Source: Saprospiraceae bacterium
GTDB taxonomy: Bacteria > Bacteroidota > Bacteroidia > Chitinophagales > Saprospiraceae
Direction: 5' to 3'
Assembly: GCA_020848965.1 (NCBI GenBank)
Contig: JADLHE010000216.1
Span: forward strand, 1 to 45,356
DNA: 45,356 nucleotides
Shown: positions 1-8,414 of the stretch, one piece after another
Position numbering within the stretch: position 1 is the first letter of the stretch
How the letters are laid out: each line of letters starts with the position of its first letter
Made by a program: the position numbers and the translations under genes
Notes under the pieces: generated by a model
Databases searched by the model: none
What the model saw: only the letters and a program-made list of their open reading frames with translations
What the model was told of the DNA's origin: nothing

Positions 1-1128
1 ATCCCCGCCGACGGCCTATCGGAAGCCATCGTTTCCTTTTCCCGCTTCCTTCGGGAGCAGGGCTTCAACGTGGGCATTCGGGAGACGCAGGAGGCCGTGC
101 AGGTGGCCGCCGATGGGCTGGTTCAGCACAAGTTTTATTTCAAATCGGCGCTGAAATCGCTCTTCTGCCGCACCCCGGAGGAGCGGCTGCGGTTCGAGAA
201 ATTGTTCCTGCTTTTTTGGCGGAAAGACCCCGTTGAACTCAACCAAAAGCGGTCGGAGAAAAACCAACAGCACAAGGCCAACCAAGCGCCCTCCACCGCA
301 CCCACGCTATTGGGCGACAGCCCAAACAACCAAGAAGAACTGGAAGCCGTGAAAAGCACCACAGGAGCGAGCGCTTCGGAGCAGTTTCGCAAAACAGATT
401 TTTCCAAAGTAGCCGACATGGACGCCCAGCTTTTCGAGGAGCTTTCCGAGCAGCTTTTTCGGGAAATGGCGCTGCGCCTCCGTCGGCGGCAAAAGCTGGA
501 TGTCAAGCAGGGGGTCATCCATTTGCGCAAGACCATCCGTCGCAGTATCGGCTTCGGCGGCGAACCAATACAGTTGCTGCGCAAAACTCGTCGGCCCGGT
601 CGGCGCAGGCTCATCCTGCTGCTCGATGTGAGCGGCTCGATGGACCGATACAGCTTTTACCTGCTACGCTTTATCTGTGCCCTTCGGGAAAATTTCCGGC
701 AGTTGGAGGCATTTGTGTTCAGCACCTCGCTCGTGCGCATCACGGCGGCCTTGCAAGAGAGCTACCTTGAGTTTGCGCTGGCGCAAATCGCCGCACAAGC
801 CGACCATTGGTCGAGCGGAACGAAAATCGGGGCCTGCCTGCAAGACTTTGTGGATGGCTACGGTAAGGAGCTACTGAATGGCAGCCCCCTCGTGGTCGTT
901 CTCAGCGACGGCCTCGAAACGGGCGACCCCGCCCTGCTGCACACCGCATTGCAGCGCATAAAAGGCCGAGCCTGGAAGGTGGTTTGGCTGAATCCGCTGA
1001 AAGGAAATCCGAATTATCAGCCATTGGCCAAGGGAATGAGCGTGGCGCTGCCGCACTTGGACAAATTTGGCAGTGCGCATAATTTGGAAAGTTTGATGAA
1101 GTTGGAGGAGCTACTCAATAAAGGTTAG
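1..1128 (+). CDS. CoxE-like VWA-domain protein (5' end outside window)
   Basis: The reading frame is open from the first base, so the start lies upstream; the GTG at 70 is an internal codon. The opening residues (SEAIVSFSRFLREQGFNVG) resemble the N-terminus of CoxE-type VWA proteins. A VWA domain fills the C-terminal half: a complete MIDAS motif (LLDVSGSMD, near base 625) and a later VLSDGLETGD motif. The middle (about 240-420) is a charged, low-complexity linker. In Mo-hydroxylase clusters CoxE acts with the MoxR ATPase CoxD in maturing the active site. The molybdenum enzyme genes lie on the opposite strand at 4.4-8.9 kb, which fits that role. CoxD is not in the window and may lie upstream. 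The gene converges on the small-subunit gene with a 3-nt gap. Confidence 0.8.
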   Translation: MPADGLSEAIVSFSRFLREQGFNVGIRETQEAVQVAADGLVQHKFYFKSALKSLFCRTPEERLRFEKLFLLFWRKDPVELNQKRSEKNQQHKANQAPSTAPTLLGDSPNNQEELEAVKSTTGASASEQFRKTDFSKVADMDAQLFEELSEQLFREMALRLRRRQKLDVKQGVIHLRKTIRRSIGFGGEPIQLLRKTRRPGRRRLILLLDVSGSMDRYSFYLLRFICALRENFRQLEAFVFSTSLVRITAALQESYLEFALAQIAAQADHWSSGTKIGACLQDFVDGYGKELLNGSPLVVVLSDGLETGDPALLHTALQRIKGRAWKVVWLNPLKGNPNYQPLAKGMSVALPHLDKFGSAHNLESLMKLEELLNKG

Positions 1129-1131
1129 AAC

Positions 1132-1725
1132 TCACAAACTCCAAACCCTCCCCACGTCCTTCATCGGTACGCAGCCTAGGTAATCGCCCGGCACAGGGTC
1201 GTAGTTCAACACTTTCATCCCGATTTCTTCCGAGGAGAAATAGCCCCATAGCATCAGCGATTTCATGGAACGGTAGAACCCGACGGGCTTCTGCTCACCG
1301 ACGGCAGTGCCCCAAACCTTGCCGTTGTACTTGGGAGAACTGGCCTCCTCCGCTTTCAGAATTTCCGTACGCTGTGCTTTGTCCAGTTCAGTGAATGCCT
1401 TGCCGAATTTGGAGCGGCATTTTTCGTTGAAACCGTCTATGTCGGCTACCAAAGCTTTTTGCCCCTCTGCGTCGTAGAGTTTGGCAAAAACAGTGTCCAT
1501 GAAAATGTCCACCTTCATGTCCAGGCCGCCGGGCGTGGCGGTTTTTGGCAAAATCGTATCAACCAACGCCGAAATCAATTGGGCTTGTTCGGCTTTCAAG
1601 AAGCTGGGCTTCCAACTAAGTCTTGGTTCCGATTTGCAGGACTGCAAAATGGAAAAAAGCGAGCCTGTAAGGATGGATGCGCCGCCCAACAGGGCCGTAT
1701 TTTTGATGGCTTCTCTTCTGTTCAT
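1132..1725 (-). CDS. Gluconate 2-dehydrogenase subunit 3 family protein, Tat-type signal
   Basis: A 197-residue small subunit of a membrane-associated GMC dehydrogenase. The N-terminus MNRREAIKNTALLGG has the twin-arginine pattern and a hydrophobic stretch, ending near a lipobox-like ILQSC, so it is probably exported by Tat and possibly lipidated. The body (AQLISALVDTILPKT...) is typical of the subunit 3 family. The start at 1725 is chosen because the frame upstream of it is made of inverted-repeat DNA. It follows the GMC gene on the same strand, and the pair probably forms one enzyme. In FAD-dependent glucose dehydrogenases the small subunit serves as export partner for the signal-less catalytic subunit. 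The substrate cannot be told from sequence. Confidence 0.85.
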   Translation of the reverse strand: MNRREAIKNTALLGGASILTGSLFSILQSCKSEPRLSWKPSFLKAEQAQLISALVDTILPKTATPGGLDMKVDIFMDTVFAKLYDAEGQKALVADIDGFNEKCRSKFGKAFTELDKAQRTEILKAEEASSPKYNGKVWGTAVGEQKPVGFYRSMKSLMLWGYFSSEEIGMKVLNYDPVPGDYLGCVPMKDVGRVWSL

Positions 1726-1732
1726 TTCTTTT

Positions 1733-1831
1733 TGGTTGATAAGGGTTGATAAGGGTTGATGAAGTTGATAAGGGTCTGCGTCATGGGAGCAATCAACCCT
1801 TATCAACCTATTATCAACCGCTATCAACCCA
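1733..1831. repeat. Inverted tandem repeat, word GGTTGATAAG
   Basis: The left arm (1733-1774) repeats GGTTGATAAG about four times with small changes. The right arm (1791-1831) repeats the reverse complement (TTATCAACC) about four times, with a 16-nt spacer. It fills the whole spacer between the GMC gene and its small subunit. A transcript could form a long imperfect hairpin with several alternative registers. It belongs to the family of such elements in this window. Confidence 0.85.
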
Positions 1832-1832
1832 A

Positions 1833-3542
1833 TTACAAATTCCCCTTTTTGAGTTCCGAAATAGCATGGTTGGCCGCACGGGCGGTCAGCGCCATGTAAG
1901 TCAGCGAGGGGTTGACGCAGGAGTTGGAGGTCATGCAGGCACCGTCCGTCACAAAGACGTTTTTACAGGCATGCACCTGGTTCGTGGCGTTCAGCACGGA
2001 GGTCTTGGGGTCACGTCCCATGCGGGCAGTGCCCATTTCATGTATGCCGTAGCCCATCTCGTGCTTGTTGTCGAAGCCGACGATGTTTTTGATACCGCAT
2101 TTTTCCAGCATCTCCACGGCGTCTTCCTGAATCTGCTTGTTGAGTGCCAGCTCGTTGGCCTTGTACTCAGCGTCTATGGCGAGTGTGGGTTGCCCCCATT
2201 TGTCGAGGTTCTGCTTGTCGAGGCTCACCTTGTTTTCGTGGTAGGGCAGGCACTCCGCAAAACCCGTGATGAAAAACTCCCACGGCCCCGGATTCGTGAT
2301 GAGGCTGTCCTTGAACTCCTCGCCGAAGCCGTCCATATTGGCACCGCCGCCCCAGCCGGGCCGATAAGCACCCCCTTGGAAGCCAAAGCCCCGCACGAAC
2401 TTGTCCGACTTGGTTTTTTCATCAATATTCCAATAGCGGGGAATGTAAATCCCGTTCGGGCGGCGGCCCTTGTAGTACATGTCCTCCATGCCCTCGAAAT
2501 TGCCCATAGCGCCCACCCGATAGGTGTGGTCCATGAGGTTGTGGCCAAGTTCGCCGCTATCGTTGCCAAGGCCATTTGGGAAGCGGCTGGAGGTGGATTT
2601 CAAAAGTATTTGAGTAGTGCTGAGGGTGGAGGCGTTGCAGAAGATGATTTTTGCGTGGTATTCGTGCATTTCTCCCGTTTCGGAATCAATCACCTTCACG
2701 CCCGAAGCACGGCCAGTTTTTTCATCATAAACTATGGAATCCACGATGGAAAACGGGCGCATGGTCAGGTTGCCCGTGGCATTGGCGGCGGGCAGTGTCA
2801 CGGCATTGCTACTAAAATAAGCCCCGAAGGGGCAGCCCCTATCGCAGCGGTTGCGGAACTGGCACTTGCCCCGACCGTTGTGCGCTACGGTCAAGTGCGC
2901 CACCCTTCCGATAATCAAATGCCTGCCGGGAAATTCCTTTTCAAGCCTTTGTTTCACCTCTTTTTCTACGCAGTTCAACTCCATCGGAGGCAGGAAGTGG
3001 CTATCCGGCAATTGTGGCAGGCCGAGCGCCTCACCGCTGATGCCCGCATATTTCTCCACATGGGTGTACCAAGGCTCCAAGTCCTTGTACCGGATGGGCC
3101 AGTCCACGCCGTGGCCGTCCTTTGCGTTGGCTTCGAAGTCAAGCTCGCTCCAGCGATAGGTCTGTTTGCCCCAAAGCAGCGAGCGCCCGCCCATTTGGTG
3201 TGCACGTACCCAAAGAAAAGGCTTTACCTCGGTGTAGGGATTTTCCTCGTCGTTGGCATAGAAGTGCTTGTTGTTCTCGCCGATGAAGCCCGTGCGGACG
3301 ACCTTGTAGTGCTTTTTGCGGTCTTCCGGCCCGATGGCGCCCCTCAGTTCTTGGTCCCACGATTCATTGTTCATCGTCGGATAGTCCTTCACGTGCTCAA
3401 CCATCCGCCCCCGCTCCAATACGAGGGTCTTCAGGCCAGCTTCGCAAAGTTCCTTGGCTGCCCATCCGCCGCTCATCCCTGAGCCTACGACGATGGCGTC
3501 GTAGGTCATGTCCTTTTTAGCATCAATGTTGAAATTCGGCAT
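1833..3542 (-). CDS. GMC-family FAD oxidoreductase (catalytic subunit)
   Basis: A 569-residue GMC oxidoreductase that oxidises an alcohol, sugar or sugar acid with FAD. The dinucleotide motif is GSGMSG (G20, G22, G25). The C-terminus keeps YGIHEMGTARMG and the VNPSLT motif of the family. A cysteine group C227-x5-C233-x3-C237 matches, as I recall, the spacing of the [3Fe-4S] ligands in bacterial FAD-glucose dehydrogenase, so electrons may leave through a cluster; this is inference. No signal peptide is visible, so export with the Tat-bearing small subunit downstream is plausible. The start (MPNFNIDAKK) overlaps the end of the DUF4058 gene by 20 nt. No cytochrome c subunit is present in the window. 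Confidence 0.9.
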   Translation of the reverse strand: MPNFNIDAKKDMTYDAIVVGSGMSGGWAAKELCEAGLKTLVLERGRMVEHVKDYPTMNNESWDQELRGAIGPEDRKKHYKVVRTGFIGENNKHFYANDEENPYTEVKPFLWVRAHQMGGRSLLWGKQTYRWSELDFEANAKDGHGVDWPIRYKDLEPWYTHVEKYAGISGEALGLPQLPDSHFLPPMELNCVEKEVKQRLEKEFPGRHLIIGRVAHLTVAHNGRGKCQFRNRCDRGCPFGAYFSSNAVTLPAANATGNLTMRPFSIVDSIVYDEKTGRASGVKVIDSETGEMHEYHAKIIFCNASTLSTTQILLKSTSSRFPNGLGNDSGELGHNLMDHTYRVGAMGNFEGMEDMYYKGRRPNGIYIPRYWNIDEKTKSDKFVRGFGFQGGAYRPGWGGGANMDGFGEEFKDSLITNPGPWEFFITGFAECLPYHENKVSLDKQNLDKWGQPTLAIDAEYKANELALNKQIQEDAVEMLEKCGIKNIVGFDNKHEMGYGIHEMGTARMGRDPKTSVLNATNQVHACKNVFVTDGACMTSNSCVNPSLTYMALTARAANHAISELKKGNL

Positions 3543-4344
3543 GTTGGATTGGAAAAAATGTGATTTGAAATGAGTGCTTGGCTACCTGCTCTCTTATCCA
3601 CGCCATTTCTTCTTCCGAAAAATCAGGTGGTGGTGGCGTTTTATTGTAATCAATGGACAGGTTGTAAAGCCCACGTTGATAAATCATGTCGAGTGCCTGT
3701 TTTAGTGGAAGGGGCACATCGGGGTCTGGGCTTTTAAGCGGTACAGGAAGGATAGGGAGCTGGTTTTGAACGAAATTTGTCCACAGCGCAACTTTCATCG
3801 TCCCTTTTCTCCAAAGGGTGAAAACGTAATGCGGTTCTGGCTTTCCGACGTTCCATAGATGCCGCCTACCTCGCCTCAAGAGGTCAATTTCCAAGAGATG
3901 CACCCCACTGTTGTGAAGGTCGTTCCGTTTTTCATGGTAGGGTTGCCAGCCAGGGCTTCTTTTGTTGACGGGCGACAAGATTTCTATGCAAGTTATCAGT
4001 TGGTTTTTGGCGACATCCCGAATCTGAACGACGGGGATGCGAACGGTGACAGTGGTCGTAACGTAGGTGTCCGGTTCTGTCATGACGGCTGTGCCAGTGT
4101 AGGCAAGTAGTTGTTCCTCTGCGCCAGAACGCTTAAGAATAGCCACATCTGGGTAGGTTATCCCAACTTCCGATTCAGGCTTTGTATCCTCCACCGTGTA
4201 GGTTTCTACCCTCGCAACGTATTTTGGAGAAATGGCAGGAGCCAACAATTCTTGAATGACACTGGCAAGGCCGTGGTGCACATCAGGCCAAATATGCCCC
4301 TCCAAATAAGGATCCATGCCGGGGAATGGAGAATTGACTTTCAT
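3523..4344 (-). CDS. DUF4058 family protein
   Basis: A 273-residue protein that opens with the family hallmark NSPFPGMDPYLE, followed by WPDVHHGL. Later segments (EILSPVNKRSPG, YHEKRNDL) resemble the PD-(D/E)xK-like core seen in Uma2/DUF4058 proteins. The family is, to my knowledge, most abundant in cyanobacteria and other genomes with many Uma2 genes; its function is unknown. It sits between coxG and the GMC gene on the same strand and overlaps the GMC start by 20 nt, so it interrupts what would otherwise be a run of oxidoreductase genes. A -7-like hexamer upstream suggests it may carry its own promoter. The neighbours do not explain its presence. Confidence 0.8.
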   Translation of the reverse strand: MKVNSPFPGMDPYLEGHIWPDVHHGLASVIQELLAPAISPKYVARVETYTVEDTKPESEVGITYPDVAILKRSGAEEQLLAYTGTAVMTEPDTYVTTTVTVRIPVVQIRDVAKNQLITCIEILSPVNKRSPGWQPYHEKRNDLHNSGVHLLEIDLLRRGRRHLWNVGKPEPHYVFTLWRKGTMKVALWTNFVQNQLPILPVPLKSPDPDVPLPLKQALDMIYQRGLYNLSIDYNKTPPPPDFSEEEMAWIREQVAKHSFQITFFPIQHAEFQH

Positions 4345-4375
4345 AATGATTAATGGCTGAATTGGGTTTGAAAGT

Positions 4376-4383
4376 CAAAAATA
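4376..4383 (-). promoter_or_regulatory. Possible -7 promoter element for the DUF4058 gene
   Basis: On the minus strand this reads TATTTTTG, a full match to the Bacteroidota -7 consensus TAnnTTTG, about 32 nt before the start codon. No -33 TTTG is found at the usual distance, so support is weak. Confidence 0.3.
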
Positions 4384-4414
4384 AGGGCTTGGGCTGACAT
4401 TATCTTGCTTTGTT

Positions 4415-4855
4415 TCAAGGCAACTCCTTCTTCAACGCCTCGAAAAATTGCCCGCTCAGCATGCTCGCTACGGGTGCAAGTACCCGCTGGCCCATCGTGG
4501 CCATCATGCCGGAGAGCTTCACGTCGCCTTTGAAACTGACGTTGGTGGCAAGGCCGTCCTCCAAGGCTTCCAAGAGCATGTTGACGGTGGCCTGCGCATT
4601 GCCCATGCGGCTGTTCTGCTGCACAACGAGCGAAAATTTTTCATGTTCCACAATGTCGGTAACCTTCAAAGTGCCCGTGAAGGCACCGCCGACCGGCCCC
4701 ACTTTTATCTCCGCAATGGTCTTGTAAACGTTCTCCTCGATGAGTTCGAGGCGGGTGATGCCCGGCGTGATGCGAGCCAATACATTGGCATCCATCATCA
4801 AATCCCATATCGTTTTTGGATGGGCAGGCAAGGTGTGTTGGCCGTTTAATATCAT
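4415..4855 (-). CDS. CoxG-like SRPBCC family protein
   Basis: A 146-residue START/SRPBCC-fold protein like carbon monoxide dehydrogenase subunit G. The start MILNGQHTLPAHPKTIWDLMMD and the segments LIEENVYKTIAEIKVGPVGGAFTG and GMMATMGQRVLA are typical of the family. CoxG helps anchor or assemble the Mo-hydroxylase at the membrane in the CO-dehydrogenase system; a role in assembly is the natural inference here. It lies downstream of the FAD subunit gene, separated by a 98-nt spacer that holds an inverted tandem repeat. The domain is complete and matches the usual length. Confidence 0.85.
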   Translation of the reverse strand: MILNGQHTLPAHPKTIWDLMMDANVLARITPGITRLELIEENVYKTIAEIKVGPVGGAFTGTLKVTDIVEHEKFSLVVQQNSRMGNAQATVNMLLEALEDGLATNVSFKGDVKLSGMMATMGQRVLAPVASMLSGQFFEALKKELP

Positions 4856-4864
4856 ACTTTTTTA

Positions 4865-4951
4865 CTTGTTTGAAGAGTTTGATTAGTTTGAAGGGTTTGA
4901 TGTGTTGTGGGGCAAATCAAACCCAACAAACGCATCAAACCCCTCAAACAA
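4865..4951. repeat. Inverted tandem repeat, word GTTTGAAG/GGTTTGAT
   Basis: The left arm (4865-4907) is a run of GTTTGA-type units (TTTGAAGAG, TTTGATTAG, TTTGAAGGG, TTTGATGTG). The right arm (4913-4951) is a run of TCAAACCC/AACAAACG units, with a spacer of only about 5 nt. It fills the junction between the FAD subunit gene and coxG. The word differs from those at neighbouring junctions. Confidence 0.85.
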
Positions 4952-4953
4952 TA

Positions 4954-5811
4954 CTATGCCAACGCCTTGTTCAGCGCCCGCCTGCAAACGACGCTGGCCA
5001 AGTGGCGGCGGTAGTCTTCACTGGCGAAATTGTCGCTGAGCACCATGTCGGCATTGTCGCAGGCACGGCTGGCAGCGAGGTTGATGGCGTCCTCCGATGG
5101 TGCTTGGCCTTCCAAGGCGGCCTCCACCGCCGTAGCACGGTAGGAGAAGCTGCCAATGCCGTTAAAAGCTACCCGTACATTCGTGCATTTGCCGTCCACG
5201 AGGCTCATTTGCACCGCACAGGCTGCCAAGGCAAAACGGGAAGCGGGCTGCGCAAATTTTTCGTAAGCACAGCGCAAGGTAGCCGCATCAGGCTCCGGCA
5301 CTTTCACTTCCGTGATGATTTCGCCTTCGCCAAGGGCGGTGTAGAAAAAGCCCTTAAAGAAGTCGGTGGCTGGGATGTTGCGCTCGCCAAAAGCCCCGTT
5401 CACCTCCACCGTGGCATCGGCAGCGATGAGCACGGCGGGCCAGTCGGCAGCCGGGTCGGCATGGGCAATGCTGCCGCCGATAGTGCCCACGTTGCGCACC
5501 TGCACGTCGCCAATCAATTCGGCGGCATGGGCGAGCAGCGGCACTTTGCTGGTGATGGTTTTGTGCGTAGCAATGGCGCCATGCGTAGCACCTGCGCCAA
5601 TGCCGATGAACTTGCCCTTGTCCCGAATGAAATTCAGCTCTGAAAGGCGGCTGATGTCCACCAAGGTCGGGCTAGCGTTCAGCCGCAGCTTCATGGCTGG
5701 GATGAGGGAGTGACCTCCGGCCAAGAGCTTTGCGCCGGGGTCGTCTTTTATCAATTGGATGGCCTCGGCCAAGGTGCCGGGGCGCTTATAATCGAAGGTT
5801 GATGGTATCAT
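4954..5811 (-). CDS. Mo-hydroxylase FAD-binding subunit (CoxM-like)
   Basis: A 285-residue medium subunit of a xanthine dehydrogenase-family enzyme. The N-terminus MIPSTFDYKRPGTLAEAI is typical. Both FAD motifs are present: AGGHSLIPAMKLR near residue 32, and TIGGSIAHADPAAD near residue 113. The C-terminal CO_deh_flav_C part covers roughly residues 180-285. It passes electrons from the 2Fe-2S subunit to FAD and on to the acceptor. Gene order on the minus strand is 2Fe-2S subunit, Mo subunit, FAD subunit, coxG. Inverted tandem repeats occupy the spacers on both sides. Confidence 0.92.
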   Translation of the reverse strand: MIPSTFDYKRPGTLAEAIQLIKDDPGAKLLAGGHSLIPAMKLRLNASPTLVDISRLSELNFIRDKGKFIGIGAGATHGAIATHKTITSKVPLLAHAAELIGDVQVRNVGTIGGSIAHADPAADWPAVLIAADATVEVNGAFGERNIPATDFFKGFFYTALGEGEIITEVKVPEPDAATLRCAYEKFAQPASRFALAACAVQMSLVDGKCTNVRVAFNGIGSFSYRATAVEAALEGQAPSEDAINLAASRACDNADMVLSDNFASEDYRRHLASVVCRRALNKALA

Positions 5812-5815
5812 TTTG

Positions 5816-5920
5816 AAATTGTTGGATTGTTAAATTGTTGGATTGTTCAGTGTTGCATTGCCAAGCTGTCTATGTTCCGAAGGAAAACAATTTAGCAATG
5901 CAACAATTCAACAATCAATT
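5816..5920. repeat. Inverted tandem repeat, word ATTGTTGG
   Basis: The left arm (5816-5860) repeats AAATTGTTGGATTGTT about twice and ends GTGTTGCATTGCC. The right arm (5886-5920) reads as its reverse complement (AATGCAACAATTC, AACAATCAATT). The spacer is about 25 nt. The right arm runs into the stop codon of the Mo-subunit gene at 5919. Confidence 0.8.
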
Positions 5921-8309
5921 ATCCTTTAGCCACCGCTTGAATGGCTCTCCACACCTTTTCCGAGTGCAGCGGCATTTCCAAATCACGGACGCCAAATGGC
6001 GCAAGCGCATCTGCGACGGCATTCACGACAGCGGGTGTTGAACCAATGGCACCTGCCTCGCCTGCGCCTTTTACGCCCAGTGGGTTGTGCGGGCAGGGCG
6101 TCACCTGACGGCCCAGTTCGAAACTCGGCACATCGTCGGCACGAGGCATGGCATAGTCCATATAGGAAGCCGTTGTCTGGTTGCCCATTTCATCGAAAAT
6201 CACGCCCTCCAGCATGGCCTGACCGATGCCTTGCACGAGGCCACCGTGTATCTGGCCGTCCACAATCATCGGGTTGATGACATTGCCCACGTCGTCCACT
6301 GCAGCGAAGCGGAGCAGCTTCACCTTGCCAGTTTCGATGTCCACTTCCACCACGGCGATATGGCAGCCGTTCGGGTAGGTGAAGTTGGAAGGATCGTAGA
6401 AGCTGGAGAAGTCCATGCCCGGCTCCAAGCCCTTGGGGTACTGGTGCGGTACATAAGCTGTGAATGCAATTGCTCCGAAACCAATGGAGCGGTCGGTGCC
6501 CTTCACCGTCCAAGTGCCAGCGCTGTATTCGAGGTCGTCCTCGGAGCATTCCAGCTTGTGGGCGGCGATTTTGGTGCCTTTGTCAATGACTTTTTGGCAG
6601 GATGCCACAATGGCGCTGCCACCCACGGCCAGCGAGCGGGAACCATAAGTACCCATACCGAATGCCACGCTCTCCGTGTCGCCGTGGTGTACTTCCACGC
6701 TCGAAAGCGGGATGCCAAAATACTCGGCCACCACCTGTGCGAAGGTCGTCTCGTGCCCCTGCCCGTGCGAGTGGGAGCCTGTGTAAACGCTCACCGTGCC
6801 CGTCGGCTGTACCCGAACGTGGGCGCTCTCATAGAGACCGGCCCGGCAGCCCAGCGAACCTACCACTGCCGACGGTGCAATACCGCAGGCTTCGATATAG
6901 GTCGAAACGCCGATGCCAAGATAGCGGCCCTGCTTGCGGGCTTCGGCCTGTTCTTTCAGAAAGTCTTGATAACCAATGAGTTCCAATCCCTTATCGAGCA
7001 TTCCTTTGTAGTTGCCGGAGTCGTATTGCAGCGCAACATTGGTCTGGTAGCCGGGCTGCGTCACGCCATCGAAAGGCGGGATGAAGTTCTTGTAGCGCAG
7101 CTCTGCTTGGTCAATGCCCATTTCGATGGCGGCTTTTGACATCAGGCGCTCCAAGAGGTAGGTGGCCTCTGGTCGGCCAGCACCCCGATAGGCGTCAATC
7201 ACCGTGGAGTGGGTGAAAACGGCTTTCAGGTCGAGGTTGATTTTTGGCGTGGTATAAAGCCCTTGCAACAGTGTGCCGTGCAAATAAGTAGGCGTCACGG
7301 CGGCGAAAGTGCTTAGGTAAGCGCCCACGTTGGCCAGCGTATTGATGCGCAGTGCAACGATTTTGCCGTCTTGGTCGAAGCCCATTTCGGCAGTGGTGGT
7401 ATGGTCACGGCCATGTGCGTCGGTGAGGAATGCCTCTGTGCGGGTGGAAGTCCATTTGATGGGCTTGCCCAATTGCTTCGATGCCCAAATCATCAATGCT
7501 TCCTCTATATAATGGTAGATTTTTGAACCAAAACCACCACCTACGTCTGGTGCAACGACCCGAACCTTGTTCTCCGGCAAGCCAAGCACGAAGGCGCACA
7601 TGAGCAAGCGAGTGAGGTGCGGGTTTTGCGAAGTCGTGTAAAGGGTATAACGGTCGTTGGCACCGTCGTAGTCGCCAATTGCGCAGCGAGGCTCAATGGC
7701 GTTCGGTGCGAGGCGCTGGTTGCGGTACTCCATGCGGGTGATGTGGTGCGCCGTGGCCATTGCAGCGTCCACCTCGGCCCTTGGGTTGCCGATTTCCCAG
7801 TCAAAACAGATATTGCCAGGGGCGGACTCGTGTACGAGCGGAGCGCCGGGCTTCACGGCATCGGCGGCAGCGGTGACGGCATCGAACACCTCATAATCCA
7901 CATAGATGAGGTCGGCGGCGTCACGGGCATTGGCACGGGTATCGGCAATGACCACCGCCACGCCGTCGCCCACGTGCTTCACGGTGTCGCCAGAGGCGAT
8001 GAGCAGCGGGTGGGGCGGCTCGACCATCGGGTCGCCATTCTTGAAATGGAGTTGCCAGCCGCAGGGCACGCCGCCCATGCCCGCTTTCTTGATGTCGTCG
8101 CCTGTGAAAACGGCCACGACGCCCGGTGCGGACTGCGCAGAAGCGATGTCAAAGGAGTTGATTTTTGCGTGGGCATAGGGGCTGCGCACGATATGTGCAT
8201 AGACCATGCCCGGCAGTTGGATGTCGTCGGTGTAACGACCCTGCCCGGTGATAAAGCGCTTGTCTTCGACCCGCTTCACCGATTTTCCGATATATTGAGT
8301 ATCGCCCAT
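5919..8309 (-). CDS. Xanthine dehydrogenase-family molybdopterin-binding subunit (form II CoxL-like)
   Basis: A 796-residue large subunit carrying the molybdenum cofactor. The active-site loop reads AYRGAGR (A373-R379), the signature of form II 'CoxL-like' proteins, rather than the AYxCSFR loop of true CO dehydrogenase, so CO oxidation is not supported. The catalytic glutamate motif [13 protein letters not shown] is present near the C-terminus. Other conserved segments are [12 protein letters not shown] and [16 protein letters not shown]. The enzyme probably hydroxylates an aldehyde, N-heterocycle or aromatic acid; the substrate is unknown. It is the central gene of the cluster with 2Fe-2S and FAD subunits. 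The start [16 protein letters not shown] is typical of the family. Inverted tandem repeats flank it. Confidence 0.93.
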   Translation of the reverse strand: MGDTQYIGKSVKRVEDKRFITGQGRYTDDIQLPGMVYAHIVRSPYAHAKINSFDIASAQSAPGVVAVFTGDDIKKAGMGGVPCGWQLHFKNGDPMVEPPHPLLIASGDTVKHVGDGVAVVIADTRANARDAADLIYVDYEVFDAVTAAADAVKPGAPLVHESAPGNICFDWEIGNPRAEVDAAMATAHHITRMEYRNQRLAPNAIEPRCAIGDYDGANDRYTLYTTSQNPHLTRLLMCAFVLGLPENKVRVVAPDVGGGFGSKIYHYIEEALMIWASKQLGKPIKWTSTRTEAFLTDAHGRDHTTTAEMGFDQDGKIVALRINTLANVGAYLSTFAAVTPTYLHGTLLQGLYTTPKINLDLKAVFTHSTVIDAYRGAGRPEATYLLERLMSKAAIEMGIDQAELRYKNFIPPFDGVTQPGYQTNVALQYDSGNYKGMLDKGLELIGYQDFLKEQAEARKQGRYLGIGVSTYIEACGIAPSAVVGSLGCRAGLYESAHVRVQPTGTVSVYTGSHSHGQGHETTFAQVVAEYFGIPLSSVEVHHGDTESVAFGMGTYGSRSLAVGGSAIVASCQKVIDKGTKIAAHKLECSEDDLEYSAGTWTVKGTDRSIGFGAIAFTAYVPHQYPKGLEPGMDFSSFYDPSNFTYPNGCHIAVVEVDIETGKVKLLRFAAVDDVGNVINPMIVDGQIHGGLVQGIGQAMLEGVIFDEMGNQTTASYMDYAMPRADDVPSFELGRQVTPCPHNPLGVKGAGEAGAIGSTPAVVNAVADALAPFGVRDLEMPLHSEKVWRAIQAVAKG

Positions 8310-8317
8310 TTTTTTGA

Positions 8318-8406
8318 GTTGGCAGTTGGCAGTCGGCAGTTAGCAGTCGGTAGTCCCGGAAGATAAAGCAGGGGCTACCAATTGCCAAGGGCAAACAGCT
8401 AACAGG
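8318..8406. repeat. Inverted tandem repeat, word GGCAGTT/CGGCAGT
   Basis: The left arm (8318-8356) has five or six heptamer-like units (GGCAGTT, GGCAGTC, GGCAGTT, AGCAGTC, GGTAGTC). The right arm (8371-8406) is a more decayed complement (GGGGCTACC, AATTGCC, AAGGGC, AACAGCTAACAGG). It lies between the 2Fe-2S and Mo subunit genes. This is the most degenerate two-armed copy in the window. Confidence 0.7.
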
Positions 8407-8414
8407 ATTAGAAA

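Noticed and set aside
1746..3482. Long plus-strand open frame (578 codons) opposite the GMC gene
   Set aside because: It is antisense to a clear GMC coding sequence, has no domain, and its length follows from codon bias on the other strand.
5919..8309. True aerobic CO dehydrogenase large subunit
   Set aside because: The active-site loop is AYRGAGR (form II-like), not the AYxCSFR loop needed for CO oxidation.
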